Below, one piece after another: positions 43,967 to 51,873 of a stretch of 64,000 bases of DNA (position 1 is its first letter; each line of letters begins with the position of its first letter). The stretch covers positions 62,001 to 126,000 of the forward strand of contig JADJOC010000009.1 of NCBI GenBank assembly GCA_016713965.1, written 5' to 3'. This DNA comes from Chitinophagaceae bacterium. Lineage in GTDB: Bacteria; Bacteroidota; Bacteroidia; Chitinophagales; Chitinophagaceae. The notes under the pieces were generated by a model that saw only the letters and a program-made list of their open reading frames with translations, was not told where the DNA came from and searched no databases. The position numbers and the translations under genes were made by a program.

Positions 43967-44627
43967 GATTTATTTTTAAAGGGCATTGCCATGTTTTATC
44001 ATATTTGCGGCCACTGTATTGGTACACTTCCGATGATTTTCCAAAGTCTTCCAGCATGGGGTTAATTGAACCGGATAAAGCGGTATCACGTTTGCGCACT
44101 ACATCTTGCATCCGTTCGTATTTTTCCTCTTCCCGTAATTTTTCAAATTGGATATGAGGGTTGAATACTAAGGCAGGATATGTAAACCTACGGGCAGGCC
44201 TGCTGCTTAGCGGGTGCAGACCGATAATAAAAAAAGCTTCCTCTTTTAAGCTAAAACTAAAATTTTGGGAAAATGGATCAGCGTCTACACGTTTGTCATA
44301 CTTATAATTTACAGCATCCAGGTCAATTAAATCCTGTAATTTCCTCCATAATAATTCATCAAACTGTTTTTCATTTTTTATTTCAGGTTGTTTGAAAATA
44401 ACAGCAGCACTGTGAAATGATTTTTCTGTATTTCTAAAGCTATCAACAAACTCATATACAAACTTTAGAATTGCTGCATTTTCTTGCGGGCATGACAGGT
44501 TTTCTGCAACCATACATTTCATTTGCTGCAGGGCTACAGTAGCTTTGGCGGCAAGACACGGAAAATCTTTATTGCCCAGGTAAGCTAAATATTCTTCAAT
44601 AATTATTTTATTTTCAATTGCTGTCAT
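43935..44627 (-). CDS. YqcI/YcgG family haem-dependent N-hydroxylase, GntA-like
   Basis: 230 residues of the YqcI/YcgG (PF08892) family: FPCLAAKATV near residue 23, LLWRKLQDLIDLDA, then the core FFIIGLHPLSSRPARRFTYPALVFNPHIQFEKLR and GSINPMLEDFGKSSEVYQYSGR. The family includes GntA of guanitoxin biosynthesis and other haem enzymes that hydroxylate the nitrogen of guanidino or amino groups. Substrate here is unknown. It overlaps the DUF1989 gene and follows an ATP-grasp gene on the same strand by 115 bases, so the three may form an operon. Confidence 0.85.
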   Translation of the reverse strand: MTAIENKIIIEEYLAYLGNKDFPCLAAKATVALQQMKCMVAENLSCPQENAAILKFVYEFVDSFRNTEKSFHSAAVIFKQPEIKNEKQFDELLWRKLQDLIDLDAVNYKYDKRVDADPFSQNFSFSLKEEAFFIIGLHPLSSRPARRFTYPALVFNPHIQFEKLREEEKYERMQDVVRKRDTALSGSINPMLEDFGKSSEVYQYSGRKYDKTWQCPLKINHADNTNNSTT

Positions 44628-44742
44628 TATTCAATGATGTATTGATCAGTATAAAGCTATTCAATATAAAAAATTGTGCCACAAAAAGTTCAGGCTTTTT
44701 TTATCGATATAAAAATTCAGCTGGGTAAAAAATGACCCATAA

Positions 44743-45809
44743 TTACAATTCAAAATTTTTATCCAGCTCCTTAAGCATTCTAAAGTGCTTTTTAGCATTT
44801 TTTAAAAAGCTTTTACCTTTTTGATAACCCCAATAAGGTATACCTTTTTTATGATTGTATCTGGATATTTTGTACAAAACCTTCCAATGTTGCAGAACTA
44901 TCTGGTACGCTTTGATTAATGTATTGCCATTGCCATAAATATGATGCGGCTCTGCACCACAGCCATTATATTCCAAAATGGTAAAATTTTTGCCTTGTTT
45001 AAGGTCTTCAACAGATGCACATTTGATATCATACCGGCCATAATAAAAATGCTTGGTATAATTGCTCAGGTCATCAAATACATGTAGCAACCTTTCATCT
45101 TTTTCATGCTCCAGGCTTACCAACCTTCCGCCACGGCTTAAATTTAATGCCTGTGATAAAATAAATATTTCGCCGGCAGGTAAAACTGTGTTCAATTTTT
45201 TTTCATGCTTGGATTTCATTTCTTCCAAACGAAAAGCAACACGGGAATAGTTCAACATCAACTCCTCTAAAGTTGATGTTCCATCGCCTGTCACTTCTAA
45301 AAATTCTTTTTCAAAAAACCGGTAATAGTTCCTTTTTGTTGATCGGGAAAGCGATAATAAAATACGCTTACTTCAATTGGGTAGGGCGCAAGTTCCTGTA
45401 GCATATAATCAACCAGCATTATTGCATGGTACTTTCTCAGTTGTTCTTCATTTTCAATTTTACGGAACATAAAGCCCATCATACCCACATCTGGTTTCAC
45501 GCCGATAGGAAAAGAAAAATTATTACTTTGAAAAAGTTGTACCACTTCTTCGACAGATAATGTTGGTGAAATGTAAACGGTTTTGGGATAACTCCCTGGT
45601 GGCAACTGATCATACATTTCTTTTTTGCTTTCTCCTTCAAAACCGCCAAAAGTTAATGAAGGATTGGATGGCGTGAAAAACCATAGCGAGCCTGATCGCA
45701 TGCAATGCCATAGCCATACAGGCGCTATGGGAATGTATTTGGCAAGGTAATGCCAGGTTTCCCAATGTGCAATGCGGTAAATAAATTTTTTGAGGCTCAT
45801 CTTTATCAA
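44743..45809 (-). pseudogene. ATP-grasp ligase-like protein, one-base frameshift
   Basis: Two frames (45297-45809 and 44743-45294) join when one A is added near 45300, giving ITGFLKKEFLEVTGDGTSTLEELML, a segment seen in ATP-grasp carboxylate-amine ligases. N-terminal IPIAPVWLWHCMRSGSLWFFTPSNP and IGVKPDVGMMGFMFRK (ATP-binding lysine) and later TILEYNGCGAEPHHIY (metal site) support it. About 355 residues. Substrate unknown; the gene leads the GntA-like/DUF1989 group on the minus strand. Confidence 0.8.
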
Positions 45810-45871
45810 AAATAGGGCTTTTAAAATATTTGATGATTGGCAGTTAAGCTGAACAGGGAAACCAGGTCGGG

Positions 45872-45985
45872 AAGAAGTATAAAAGCTTACGCTTTTATTT
45901 TTGTGTTGTTACGGGCAGTTGTTTTTCATAGCATCATCGTTGCCACGCTCGGTTCATCGATATACCTTTGTTGGGCTTTAATCGG
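45872..45985. repeat. Terminator-plus-composite repeat, copy 3
   Basis: A weaker AAGAAGTATAAAAGCTTACGC hairpin with T-rich end followed by GTTACGGGCAGTTGTTTTTC, CATCGTTGCCACGCTCGGTT and GGGCTTT, as at 21344 and 25349. It lies at the left edge of the restriction-modification block. The rest of 45810-46127 holds no gene. Confidence 0.75.
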
Positions 45986-46127
45986 AGCGATTGATATTAT
46001 TAATTGAAGGCTATAAAAATAATACGGAATATTAGTAATGTTAATAATGTTGTGTATCCAGACCGCAGACAAACAAAAACTGACCAAAATTTTGTAACTT
46101 GCAACCAATAATATAGACAAATTTAGA

Positions 46128-46763
46128 ATGGATGAATTAATACAAAATATAAAAAATTTAGCAGAAGTTTATTCAGCAAACTTAAAAGGTAAAATTGAAG
46201 CAAGAACAGAGGAAATGAAAGCTGACGACAACTCTCATTATCTTATATATCGTGTATTAGGAATTTCACTAGAGCAAGGACAACTAATCGACTCATATCA
46301 GAACACAGGACGTTTTTTATATAAATATGCTGGCTCTTTTCTTGAAGTAGCAGCTACATTATGTTTGAATTATAAATTTCCTGATGGAATTAAAACAAGA
46401 GTAAAAAATACTATTGGTCAAAGACCAAAAACATTTGAAATTGACTTTTTAAATGATAATGACGCTATTGAAGTTAAATGGAAAGATGCTACCACTGATG
46501 GAGATCACATTACAAAAGAACATACAAGAGTTCAAGTCATTAGAGCTCACGGTTATAAACCTATTCGAGTTATGTTCTTTTATCCACAAAGAGTACAAGC
46601 TATTAGAATTCAACAAACTTTAAAAACACTTTATTCTGGTGTTGAAGGTGAATATTATGGAGGTGATGAAGCTTGGGAGTATTTAAAAGAATATTCTGGC
46701 ATTGACTTAAAAGCTGTATTAACAGAAATCGCTAACGAAAGAACACCTCAAGATGGAAACTGA
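46128..46763 (+). CDS. Type II restriction endonuclease, ApaLI-like
   Basis: 211 residues. A PD-(D/E)XK-type core is visible: D106 in FEIDFLND and E115-x-K117 in AIEVKWKDATTDGDH, followed by EHTRVQVIRAHGYKPIRVMFFYP. This closely fits my memory of the ApaLI family; the cut site GTGCAC would follow if true, but that is not shown. It overlaps the methyltransferase start by 11 bases, the usual coupling of a restriction-modification pair. The AT-rich composition fits an acquired element. Confidence 0.82.
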   Translation: MDELIQNIKNLAEVYSANLKGKIEARTEEMKADDNSHYLIYRVLGISLEQGQLIDSYQNTGRFLYKYAGSFLEVAATLCLNYKFPDGIKTRVKNTIGQRPKTFEIDFLNDNDAIEVKWKDATTDGDHITKEHTRVQVIRAHGYKPIRVMFFYPQRVQAIRIQQTLKTLYSGVEGEYYGGDEAWEYLKEYSGIDLKAVLTEIANERTPQDGN

Positions 46764-48011
46764 TAAAATCATTCACGGGAATTGTGTTGAAAAGCTCAAA
46801 GAAATTGAAGCTAACTTTGTTGATTTGATTTACTTTGACCCACCTTTTTTTACCCAAAAAAAGCATTCTCTTGCAAATAAGGATAACTCAAAAATTTATG
46901 AATTTGATGATAAGTACAATTCTATCGAAGAATACTTGACCCTTATTGAAAGCGTTTTAGAGCAATCAAAACGTGTACTTAAAAACACAGGGAGTGTTTT
47001 TCTACATTGCGACAAAACTGCATCACATAATATTAGAGTTGTTTTGGATAAAGTTTTTGGACGTGAAAATTTCCAAAGTGAAATTATTTGGTCATATAAA
47101 CGATGGTCAAATGCAAAAAAGGACTTTTAAATTCTCACCAAGTAATATTATTTTACTCAAAAACACAGGATTTTAAATTTAATACACTTTACACTGACTA
47201 TTCTGCTACAACAAATCTTGACCAAATTTTACAAGACAGGGAAAGGAATGAAAATGGAAAATCAGTTTATAAAAGAGATGAGGACGGAAACCCTATTTTA
47301 GGGAAAGAAAAAAAAGGTGTACCACTTTCAGATGTTTGGGAAATACCATATTTAAATCCAAAAGCAAAAGAAAGAACAGGTTATCCAACTCAGAAACCCG
47401 TCTTATTATTAAATCAAATTCTGAATATCGCAACTGACGAAGACGATTTAGTTGTTGACCCATTTTGCGGAAGTGGAACAACTTGCGTTTCTGCAAAGTC
47501 ATTAAAAAGAAATTATATTGGAATAGATATTTCTGCTGATGCAGTTGAACTAGCAAATTCTCGGTTACACGAAATGATAGTTTCTACATCTAACTTATTG
47601 AGCAAAGGAACAAACGAATATTTTGAAAAAACAGACAAAGAACTTGCAATACTTCAAAATATAAATGCTTTTCCTGTCCAACGTAATTTAGGTATTGATG
47701 GTTTTTTAAAAGAACATTGCGACGGGACACCTGTACCTGTAAAAATTCAAACAGAACACGAAAGCATTGAAGATGCTGTTGAAAAACTAGAAAAAGCTAC
47801 TTACGGAAAAAACTATAAAATGAAAATCTTAATCCAAACAAAAGAAACTGGAATAAGCAGACTTTTTGGATTTGAGACAGACGTAACAATATTAAAATCC
47901 CTTGAATTACAAACGAAAGAACTGGCGAACAAAAAAAATGAACGCCTAAAAAGGGTTTTGCTAAATGGGGTAAGTGCTAAATTGAACGGTAGTAATTCTA
48001 TTAAGCTTTAG
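46753..48011 (+). pseudogene. DNA adenine/cytosine-N4 methyltransferase, beta class, one-base frameshift
   Basis: Two frames join when one A is added to the run near 47116, giving SNAKKGLLNSHQVILFYSK. The order is catalytic motif IV first (YFDPPFF, residues 27-33), then target recognition, then GYPTQKP and the SAM motif VVDPFCGSGTT, which defines an N-methyltransferase of the beta class. About 420 residues. It protects the site cut by the overlapping nuclease. A live nuclease with a broken methylase would be lethal, which supports a sequencing error. Confidence 0.88.
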
Positions 48012-48101
48012 TGCAAAACTGAACATTTGTGCTTCGGAATCCACCACTCCGCAAAGCCCCAAAATGTTGTACGCTATGCACCCTAACGTCAGGTGTAATT
48101 T
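48012..48101. other. Cassette-boundary-like intergenic element, copy 1
   Basis: Contains GAACATTTGTGCTTCGGAATC, CCACCACTCCGC and AAAGCCCC, a word order repeated at 49395-49440, and ends near CCCTAACGTCAGG. Together the two copies bracket the VIT1 and DUF2231-like genes. It looks like a recombination or cassette boundary, but it is not a proven integron attC site. Confidence 0.45.
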
Positions 48102-48827
48102 ATGACAACCGACAACAACAAGACAATGATAACAATTGACAACTATTTAGACAGCCATTATATACACCGAAGCAACTGGTTGAGAGCTGCTGTTCTTGGA
48201 GCAAATGATGGAATAATTTCAATTTCAAGTCTTGCCATTGGTGTTGCTGCTGCAAGTTCGACAAGAGCGCCTATTGTTTTAGCAACAGTCGCAGGACTCG
48301 TGGCAGGGGCTTTATCAATGGCAGCAGGTGAATATGTTTCAGTAAGTTCTCAAACGGATACAGAAAAAGCAGACATTCAAAGAGAGATTAAGGAACGTAA
48401 AGAAATGCCAGAAGAGGAACTGAATATTTTGGCTCAAATCTATGAGAAGCGAGGACTGAAAAAAGAAACGGCAATGCAAGTAGCTATTGAATTAACCGAA
48501 AAAGATGCTTTGGGAACCCACATTAGAGACGAGTTAGGTATTAATGAGATAAGCCAGGCAAATCCAATCCAAGCAGCATTAGCGTCTGGTTCAGCCTTTA
48601 CAGTTGGTGGCGTGTTACCGCTTTTGGCAATTCTTTTTGCACCAGTTAAAGAAATGGAATATTGGCTTTATGGCTCAACCATAATTTTTTTAATTATCTT
48701 AGGAACATTGGCTGCCAAAACAGGTGGTTCAAGTATTCCAAAAGCTATTTTGCGAATTACTATTTGGGGCACAATTGCAATGGGCTTATCTGCTTTAGTT
48801 GGCTACATATTCGGTGTTAGGGTATAA
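48102..48827 (+). CDS. VIT1/CCC1 family iron or manganese transporter
   Basis: 241 residues with five expected membrane helices. Family segments: NWLRAAVLGANDGIISISSLAIGVAAA near residue 19, AGALSMAAGEYVSVSSQ, a cytosolic metal-binding stretch rich in Glu (QREIKERKEMPEEELN), and ASGSAFTVGGVLPLLAILFAP. Exports or stores divalent metal. An internal ATG at 48126 (MITIDNYLDSHY) may be the true start. It is followed by the small membrane protein gene after 17 bases. Confidence 0.92.
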   Translation: MTTDNNKTMITIDNYLDSHYIHRSNWLRAAVLGANDGIISISSLAIGVAAASSTRAPIVLATVAGLVAGALSMAAGEYVSVSSQTDTEKADIQREIKERKEMPEEELNILAQIYEKRGLKKETAMQVAIELTEKDALGTHIRDELGINEISQANPIQAALASGSAFTVGGVLPLLAILFAPVKEMEYWLYGSTIIFLIILGTLAAKTGGSSIPKAILRITIWGTIAMGLSALVGYIFGVRV

Positions 48828-48844
48828 TTATAAAATCAAAAGTT

Positions 48845-49345
48845 ATGAACGGAGCACATTGGCATTTAGTGGTAAATCATTTACCACTCATTTTTCCTAT
48901 TACAGGAGTAATCGTAATAGTTACAGGACTTGTTTCAAAATCAGAAGCGGTAAAGCGAACGGCATTTATGATTTTTATTTTGGGTGCTTTTGCTGCAATT
49001 GTGGCAATGTCAACAGGCGAAGGAGCAGAAGATGTTGTGGAAAATATAAATGGAGTTTCTGAGAACTATATCAAAAGCCATGAAGAAACGGCTGAAACAT
49101 TCTCTGTGCTTTCTTATATTTTAGGAGGCATTTCTTTAATTGGACTTTGGACAAGTTTTAAGCAAAAAACCTTCTCAAATATTGTTGCAATTGGAACATT
49201 AGTCTTCGCCATTGTAGTATTATTTTTTGCTAAACAAACAGGAACAACAGGCGGAGAAATCAGACATACAGAAATTAGAAGCGGAAATAGTGCTCCAGCG
49301 ACACAAAACAATAACAATGAAAAAGGCAAGGACAAGGACGACTAA
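48845..49345 (+). CDS. Small membrane protein, DUF2231-like
   Basis: 166 residues. The N-terminus NGAHWHLVVNHLPLIFPITGVIVIVTGL with conserved histidines, four membrane helices, and a polar Asn/Lys/Asp-rich C-terminal tail resemble DUF2231-type proteins. Function unknown. It is probably co-transcribed with the VIT1 gene, so a metal-related role is possible. Confidence 0.75.
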   Translation: MNGAHWHLVVNHLPLIFPITGVIVIVTGLVSKSEAVKRTAFMIFILGAFAAIVAMSTGEGAEDVVENINGVSENYIKSHEETAETFSVLSYILGGISLIGLWTSFKQKTFSNIVAIGTLVFAIVVLFFAKQTGTTGGEIRHTEIRSGNSAPATQNNNNEKGKDKDD

Positions 49346-49347
49346 AA

Positions 49348-49456
49348 ATTACGCTTAACATTGGTTTGGCAATATAGCGGCAGATGTAATTCTATTGAAC
49401 TTTTGTGCTAAAAATCTACCACATTGCCAAGCCTCGAACGTTAGCTTTCTGTTATC
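49348..49456. other. Cassette-boundary-like intergenic element, copy 2
   Basis: An imperfect palindrome: ACGCTTAACATTGG with TTGGCAATAT on the left and ACATTGCCAA with CGAACGTTAGC on the right, around GAACTTTTGTGCT. The ends resemble the RYYYAAC and GTTRRRY boxes of attC sites, but the right box has a mismatch. Shares its core words with 48012-48101. Confidence 0.45.
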
Positions 49457-49512
49457 TTAAAAATCTATACTATTTGACTATTTTAAAATAAGTTTTGATA
49501 AAATAATTCATA

Positions 49513-50051
49513 ATGCAACAAACTAAAGATTTTAAAGGTCGCTTATTGACCTCTCTTGCAGAAATTGCAGAAGAAAAATTATATCAAAGGGTGATTTTAT
49601 TCTCAAAGAAGGACAAGTGGAGAGGAATTTATATTTTATCGAGGCAGGCGCTGTGAGAGTTTTTTTATTAACTGAATTTGAAGAACAAACGATCAGGTTT
49701 GGGTACAAAGGTTCTTTTATAAACTCTCTAACCTCTTTCATTAATGAAACACCTTCTGAGTTTTATATTGAAGCGCTTAGAAAATCTACTATAAAAATAA
49801 TTAGTAAATCTGCCTTGGTAAATATGGCACATGAAAATATAGAAACCCTTAAAGAATACGCATCTTTGCTTGAACAATCCATTAAACAACAAATTGAAAG
49901 GGAAATTGATTTATTAACTGTTTCACCTTTAGAAAGATTAAAGAGGGTGTTAAAAAGGAGCCCTAACCTTTTCCAGGAGATTCCACTAAAATATATTGCT
50001 TCTTATTTAAGAATGACACCGGAAACGTTGAGCAGAATCCGTAATTATTGA
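49513..50051 (+). pseudogene. Crp/Fnr family transcription regulator, one-base frameshift
   Basis: From ATG at 49513 (MQQTKDFKGRLL); one A added near 49589 gives KGDFILKEGQVERNLYFIEAGAVRVF, a cyclic-nucleotide-binding-type fold, and continues through FGYKGSFINSL and SPLERLKRVLKRSP to the helix-turn-helix EIPLKYIASYLRMTPETLSRIR. About 180 residues. This is the common Bacteroidota type that lacks most cAMP-contacting residues; its signal is unknown. Confidence 0.88.
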
Positions 50052-50105
50052 TTTGAATCAATTCATTTAAAAAATTTATTTTTCAACTTTGTATAAAATT
50101 ACATT

Positions 50106-50654
50106 ATGCAAATAGAAAATAAACAACTCATTGATGATCTTCTGGAAAGAATAGATAGATCAACTGCTCTTGTACAAAAATTTAAGGAAATTAGTATTGA
50201 AAAATTAAACTATAAAAAAAGTAAGGATAAGTGGAGTTTGCTGGAATGTATTGAACACCTGAATTTATACGGGGATTTTTATCTTCCAGAAATAGAAAAA
50301 AGAATTTTAACTCAAAAGTCTACAGCAAATAGTAATATATTCAAAAGTGGAATTATCGGAAATTATTTTGCAAATTTAATGCAGGTAAAAAATGGGAAAA
50401 TAAAAAAAATGAAATCACCGAAAGATAAAAACCCCGCAAACTCACAACTAAGTGTAACAATACTTGACAGATTTTTAAAGCAACAGGAAAAATTGAAACT
50501 ACTTTTAATTCAATCCCTTAACGTTGATCTTACAAAAACAAAAACAGCTATTTCACTTACAAATCTTATTAAACTCAGGCTTGGTGATACTTTTAGATTT
50601 TTAATTTATCATATCGAAAGGCATATTTTGCAGGCGCAACAAACTCAAGCGTGA
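50106..50654 (+). CDS. DinB family protein
   Basis: 182 residues forming a four-helix bundle. Markers: KWSLLECIEHLNLYGDFYLPEIE (first metal histidine) and FRFLIYHIERHILQAQQ at the end (further histidines). DinB-like proteins are metal-binding, often thiol transferases or stress proteins; precise role unknown. It follows the Crp-type gene by 54 bases. Confidence 0.88.
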   Translation: MQIENKQLIDDLLERIDRSTALVQKFKEISIEKLNYKKSKDKWSLLECIEHLNLYGDFYLPEIEKRILTQKSTANSNIFKSGIIGNYFANLMQVKNGKIKKMKSPKDKNPANSQLSVTILDRFLKQQEKLKLLLIQSLNVDLTKTKTAISLTNLIKLRLGDTFRFLIYHIERHILQAQQTQA

Positions 50655-50778
50655 TCGCATATACCCGTAAAAAATTGCCTTCAAAGCGACATTTCCGGCA
50701 CAGGATGTTGCGTTAGTCAAAGTGCAAAGAAAGTAGTAAATGATTATTTTATATTTTCAAATATCTCAACCATTTATC

Positions 50779-50805
50779 GCAACGTCCTGTAGCCAGAGAC
50801 GTTGC
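50779..50805. repeat. GCAACGT hairpin repeat
   Basis: GCAACGTCC and AGACGTTGC arms around TGTAGCC. Lies just left of the IS5-type element. Confidence 0.7.
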
Positions 50806-50836
50806 TCGGAATGAAAACGAAATGCGATCCGCCTGA

Positions 50837-51737
50837 GAGACTGTTTAAGAATTTACATCAATTATTGTTATGTGGAAAAGTGGAAAAAAAGGCTGTAGTT
50901 AATTGTAGGATTTATCACTAATTGAGAATTACAACAAACGCAATTAGTATGATAAGCTACCCTACCTGTTTAAACGACAGCCAATGGCAAGTTATGAAAA
51001 GCTTTTTGAATATAAAAAGGAAACGTAAGCATGATTTGCGACAAATTCTGAATGCCATTTTTTATTTGGTTAAAACAGGCTGCCAATGGCGTATGCTTCC
51101 TGGTGAATTTCCAAAGTGGCAGATAGTATATTACTATTTTAACCGGTGGAAAACCCTGGGGGTTATCGAAAAGGTCCGATGCTTTTTAGTAAAATTGTTA
51201 AGGGTGAAACAAGGTAAAAGCACCGAACCTTCTGTAGGCATCTTGGATGCCCAGTCGGTTAAAAGTACATTGGTAAGCAAGAGCAGCAATACCGGTTATG
51301 ATGGAGGTAAAAAAATCAAAGGGATAAAACGGCATATTGTAGTAGATGCTTCAGGGTTGTTACTTTGTATAGTGGTTCACCCTGCAAGCATGGCCGATAG
51401 AAAAGGGGGAAAAGTTGTATTAGAAAAACTTAGTAACCGTTGGCATGGGATTAAAAAAATATTTGCTGATGGAGCTTACCCATTACCAGGCAAAGCAGCA
51501 GAAAAAAACCAGGTGCTGGGGGATATGAAATGGAGGTGGTAAAGCGTTCTGAATTAAAAGGGTTTAAAGTAGTTCCCAAAAGATGGGTGGTGGAAAGAAC
51601 TTTTGCATGGAACGAGACAAACAGGAGGAATGCTAAGAGTTATGAGAGACTTTCTAATACTGCTGAAACAGTTACTGAAATCTCTGCTATCCGATTAATG
51701 TTAAAACAATTTGACACTTAAATTCTTAAACAGTCTC
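50837..51737 (+). mobile_element. IS5-family insertion sequence
   Basis: About 900 bases with terminal inverted repeats containing GAGACTGTTTAAGAATTTA (from 50837) and its reverse complement ending at 51737. The inverted match extends outward to TCCGCCTGA on the left and TCAGGCGGA on the right, so the element entered a palindromic dispersed repeat or its ends are longer. No ordinary target duplication is obvious. Confidence 0.85.
50949..51721 (+). pseudogene. IS5-family transposase, one-base frameshift
   Basis: From ATG at 50949 (MISYPTCLNDSQWQVM). IS5-type DDE core: LDAQSVKST, FADGAYP and, in the next frame, PKRWVVERTFAW with the catalytic glutamate. One G added to the G-run near 51517 joins them into about 257 residues. 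The helix-turn-helix region DLRQILNAIFYLVKTGCQWRMLP is complete. Confidence 0.88.
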
Positions 51738-51830
51738 TCAGGCGGACAGGCTACAATGATGCCGCTATGAAAAACTGAAGCTCGTAACAAAAAATTTGCA
51801 TCCCTGGTCGGGTGAAGACACCGACCGGGG
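51738..51830. repeat. Composite repeat remnant beside the IS5 element
   Basis: GCGGACAGGCTACAATGATGCC to CTCGTAACAAAA is a reverse-strand part of the composite repeat family, followed by CCCTGGTCGGGTGAAGACACCG, a half-unit of the palindrome at 35215-35284. Confidence 0.65.
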
Positions 51831-51867
51831 AAAAACAAAAGGCATCTTAAAGATGCCTTTTGTTTTT
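51831..51867 (-). terminator. Terminator of secA
   Basis: AACAAAAGGCATCTT and AAGATGCCTTTTGTT arms pair perfectly with an A/T flank on both sides, 7 bases after the secA stop on the minus strand. Confidence 0.85.
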
Positions 51868-51873
51868 AAAAAT

